A program made the translations under genes and the position numbers. This document shows, in pieces, positions 15,426 through 16,048 of a DNA stretch of 16,048 bases. The stretch is from contig JAVBQJ010000142.1 of the NCBI GenBank assembly GCA_031549115.1, forward strand, positions 1 through 16,048, given 5' to 3'. The notes under the pieces are model-generated. The model did no database searches. It worked only from the letters and a program-made list of their open reading frames with translations, and was not told where the DNA came from. How positions within the stretch are numbered: position 1 is the stretch's first letter; every line of letters begins with the position of its first letter. The DNA comes from JAVBQJ01 sp031549115. Lineage in GTDB: Bacteria; Verrucomicrobiota; Lentisphaeria; Victivallales; Victivallaceae.

Positions 15426-15588
15426 CCTGGATATTGCACGAATGGCCGAAAAATCTATCGCATCCTTATGGCACCAAAAGCCTTGCGAAAATCCTCGCCG
15501 ATAGCGCCGCTATCGACTGCGGTATTTGCAAGTCTTTGGCATCCATAATGCTTGCGATATATTTTCGGCGCTTCATGCAACATCCAGG
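15426..15588. repeat. 163-bp foldback element with two 81-base arms
   Basis: The left arm (15426-15506) and right arm (15508-15588) are the same length and pivot on one base (15507). Read as reverse complements, about three quarters of positions match, with near-perfect ends (CCTGGAT/ATCCAGG) and a perfect centre (CGATAGCG/CGCTATCG). Further matching blocks are CCGAAAA, TATCGCA, TTATGG and CTTGC. Transcribed, it would fold into one long rod with internal mismatches. TTGGCGT (15416-15422) and TTGGACGT (15589-15596) flank it and could be a degenerate target duplication. Candidates are a MITE-like foldback element, a recombination site, or a structured RNA; no transposase or integrase is present. 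Confidence 0.75.
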
Positions 15589-15834
15589 TTGGACGTGCGA
15601 ATTATGTCGAGTCTCGCAGTCAATCCACATTGCATACTGGAGACGATTGGCCAGACGACAGGCGTGGGGCCCTGGGGGGGCCGGACGTGCATTGTCGGCA
15701 ATAGGGGCGGCTCTGTGGCGGTCTGGCCGGTTCGACGCGGCAACCAGCGCTCCCCCCGTCCTCCAAAAGGTCGCGGAGGATGCCGTCAGGCATCCGCAGC
15801 AGAGGTGCAGGGGCCTGTGACCCTGCCGGGGGGG
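15589..15834. other. GC-rich stretch with inverted repeats, no convincing gene
   Basis: GGCCAGAC (15649-15656) pairs with GTCTGGCC (15721-15728), and GGATGCC/GGCATCC (15778-15784 and 15789-15795) forms a tight stem with a 4-nt loop. GGACGTGC occurs twice (15591-15598 and 15683-15690). G-runs are common. Minus-strand frames here are rich in Pro, Arg and Ser with no recognisable domain and no good RBS, so I do not call a gene. This may be the remains of a mobile or repetitive element next to the foldback. Confidence 0.4.
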
Positions 15835-15855
15835 GTGGGGGCGAGGAGCCCCCAC
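15835..15855 (-). terminator. Hairpin downstream of the rhamnosidase-like gene, possible terminator
   Basis: GTGGGGGC (15835-15842) and GCCCCCAC (15848-15855) form a perfect 8-bp GC-rich stem with a 5-nt loop, 12 bases past the stop of the minus-strand gene. Position and strength fit transcription termination, but a C-run rather than a U-run follows on that strand. Confidence 0.5.
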
Positions 15856-15867
15856 ATCTTCCCCCTA

Positions 15868-16048
15868 TTACAGCTCCACGTAGAAGGTATGACAACCGGG
15901 GGGCAATTCACGGGCGCCGTTCGGGAGCGTCAATTCCGCCACGGACCCGACCGGGACTTCGAAGTGAAATTCGACCGTGTTGCCGCACCGCTTCCAGGCC
16001 GACACGATTTTCCCGGTGGGGGCATGCAATTCGGCGCGGGCATGGGTG
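15868..16048 (-). CDS. Alpha-L-rhamnosidase, GH78-like, C-terminal domain (partial)
   Basis: The last 60 codons of a minus-strand gene that runs off the window, ending in TAA (complement of 15868-15870). The tail reads HAPTGKIVSAWKRCGNTVEF, then FEVPVGSVAELTLPNGARE and ends HTFYVEL. The order (P)xGxIxSxWK - hydrophobic strand - (V)P..S.A.(L)xLP followed by a short capping strand is characteristic of the C-terminal beta-sandwich of GH78 alpha-L-rhamnosidases. The catalytic barrel is outside the window, so activity cannot be assessed. Together with the GH106-like enzyme it points to rhamnose-containing glycans. The start is not visible, and another enzyme sharing this C-terminal domain is possible. 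Confidence 0.7.
   Translation of the reverse strand, partial: THARAELHAPTGKIVSAWKRCGNTVEFHFEVPVGSVAELTLPNGARELPPGCHTFYVEL

Noticed and set aside
15426..15588. Integron attC site
   Set aside because: The foldback is longer than usual attC sites, the flanks lack a convincing pair of core recombination sites, and no integrase or gene cassette array is present.
15416..15820. Plus-strand frame of about 134 codons through the foldback
   Set aside because: Its peptide comes mainly from the foldback arms and G-rich DNA; there is no RBS and no recognisable domain.
15466..15855. Minus-strand frame of about 129 codons through the foldback and GC-rich stretch
   Set aside because: Composition is Pro/Arg/Ala-rich with no domain, it runs through the inverted repeat, and no good RBS precedes its start.

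Overview
The window looks like a carbohydrate-degradation island from a Lentisphaerae (Victivallis-type, PVC group) bacterium. The assignment rests on GC-rich coding sequence, two very large secreted multidomain glycoside hydrolases, LacI-type regulators beside them, and '[24 protein letters not shown]'-type pseudopilins of the H-X9-DG class, which are greatly expanded in that phylum. This is inference from recognised patterns; no database search was done.

Layout. Positions 1-399 are non-coding: a chain of small hairpins (1-145), short GC-rich repeats (171-287), then a near-consensus sigma70 promoter with a 23-bp palindromic operator. Module 1 follows: LacI regulator (400-1392), a second palindrome of the same type (1454-1470), a pseudopilin (1639-2364) and a 1234-residue secreted GH-A-like hydrolase (2386-6090). 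After hairpins and a second strong promoter with a tandem 11-bp repeat comes module 2: a paralogous LacI regulator (6271-7275), a pseudopilin (7317-8039), a 1376-residue secreted GH-A-like hydrolase (8065-12195), and a GH106-like alpha-L-rhamnosidase without signal peptide (12199-14781), closely spaced as one operon. A very stable hairpin (14851-14906) lies between this operon and a convergent gene for a free-standing Lrp/AsnC ligand-binding domain (14934-15209, minus). A 658-bp gene-poor stretch holds a 163-bp foldback repeat (15426-15588). The window ends in the C-terminus of a minus-strand gene that looks like a GH78 alpha-L-rhamnosidase.

How the genes may work together. The order LacI - pseudopilin - giant hydrolase occurs twice in tandem with paralogous parts, so this appears to be a duplicated functional cassette. 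A plausible reading is that each regulator senses a sugar released from its target glycan and controls a secreted hydrolase made together with its own pseudopilin. The cytoplasmic GH106-like enzyme, and the GH78-like enzyme next door, point to a rhamnose-containing substrate. No transporter or sugar kinase lies in the window, so uptake and catabolism must be encoded elsewhere.
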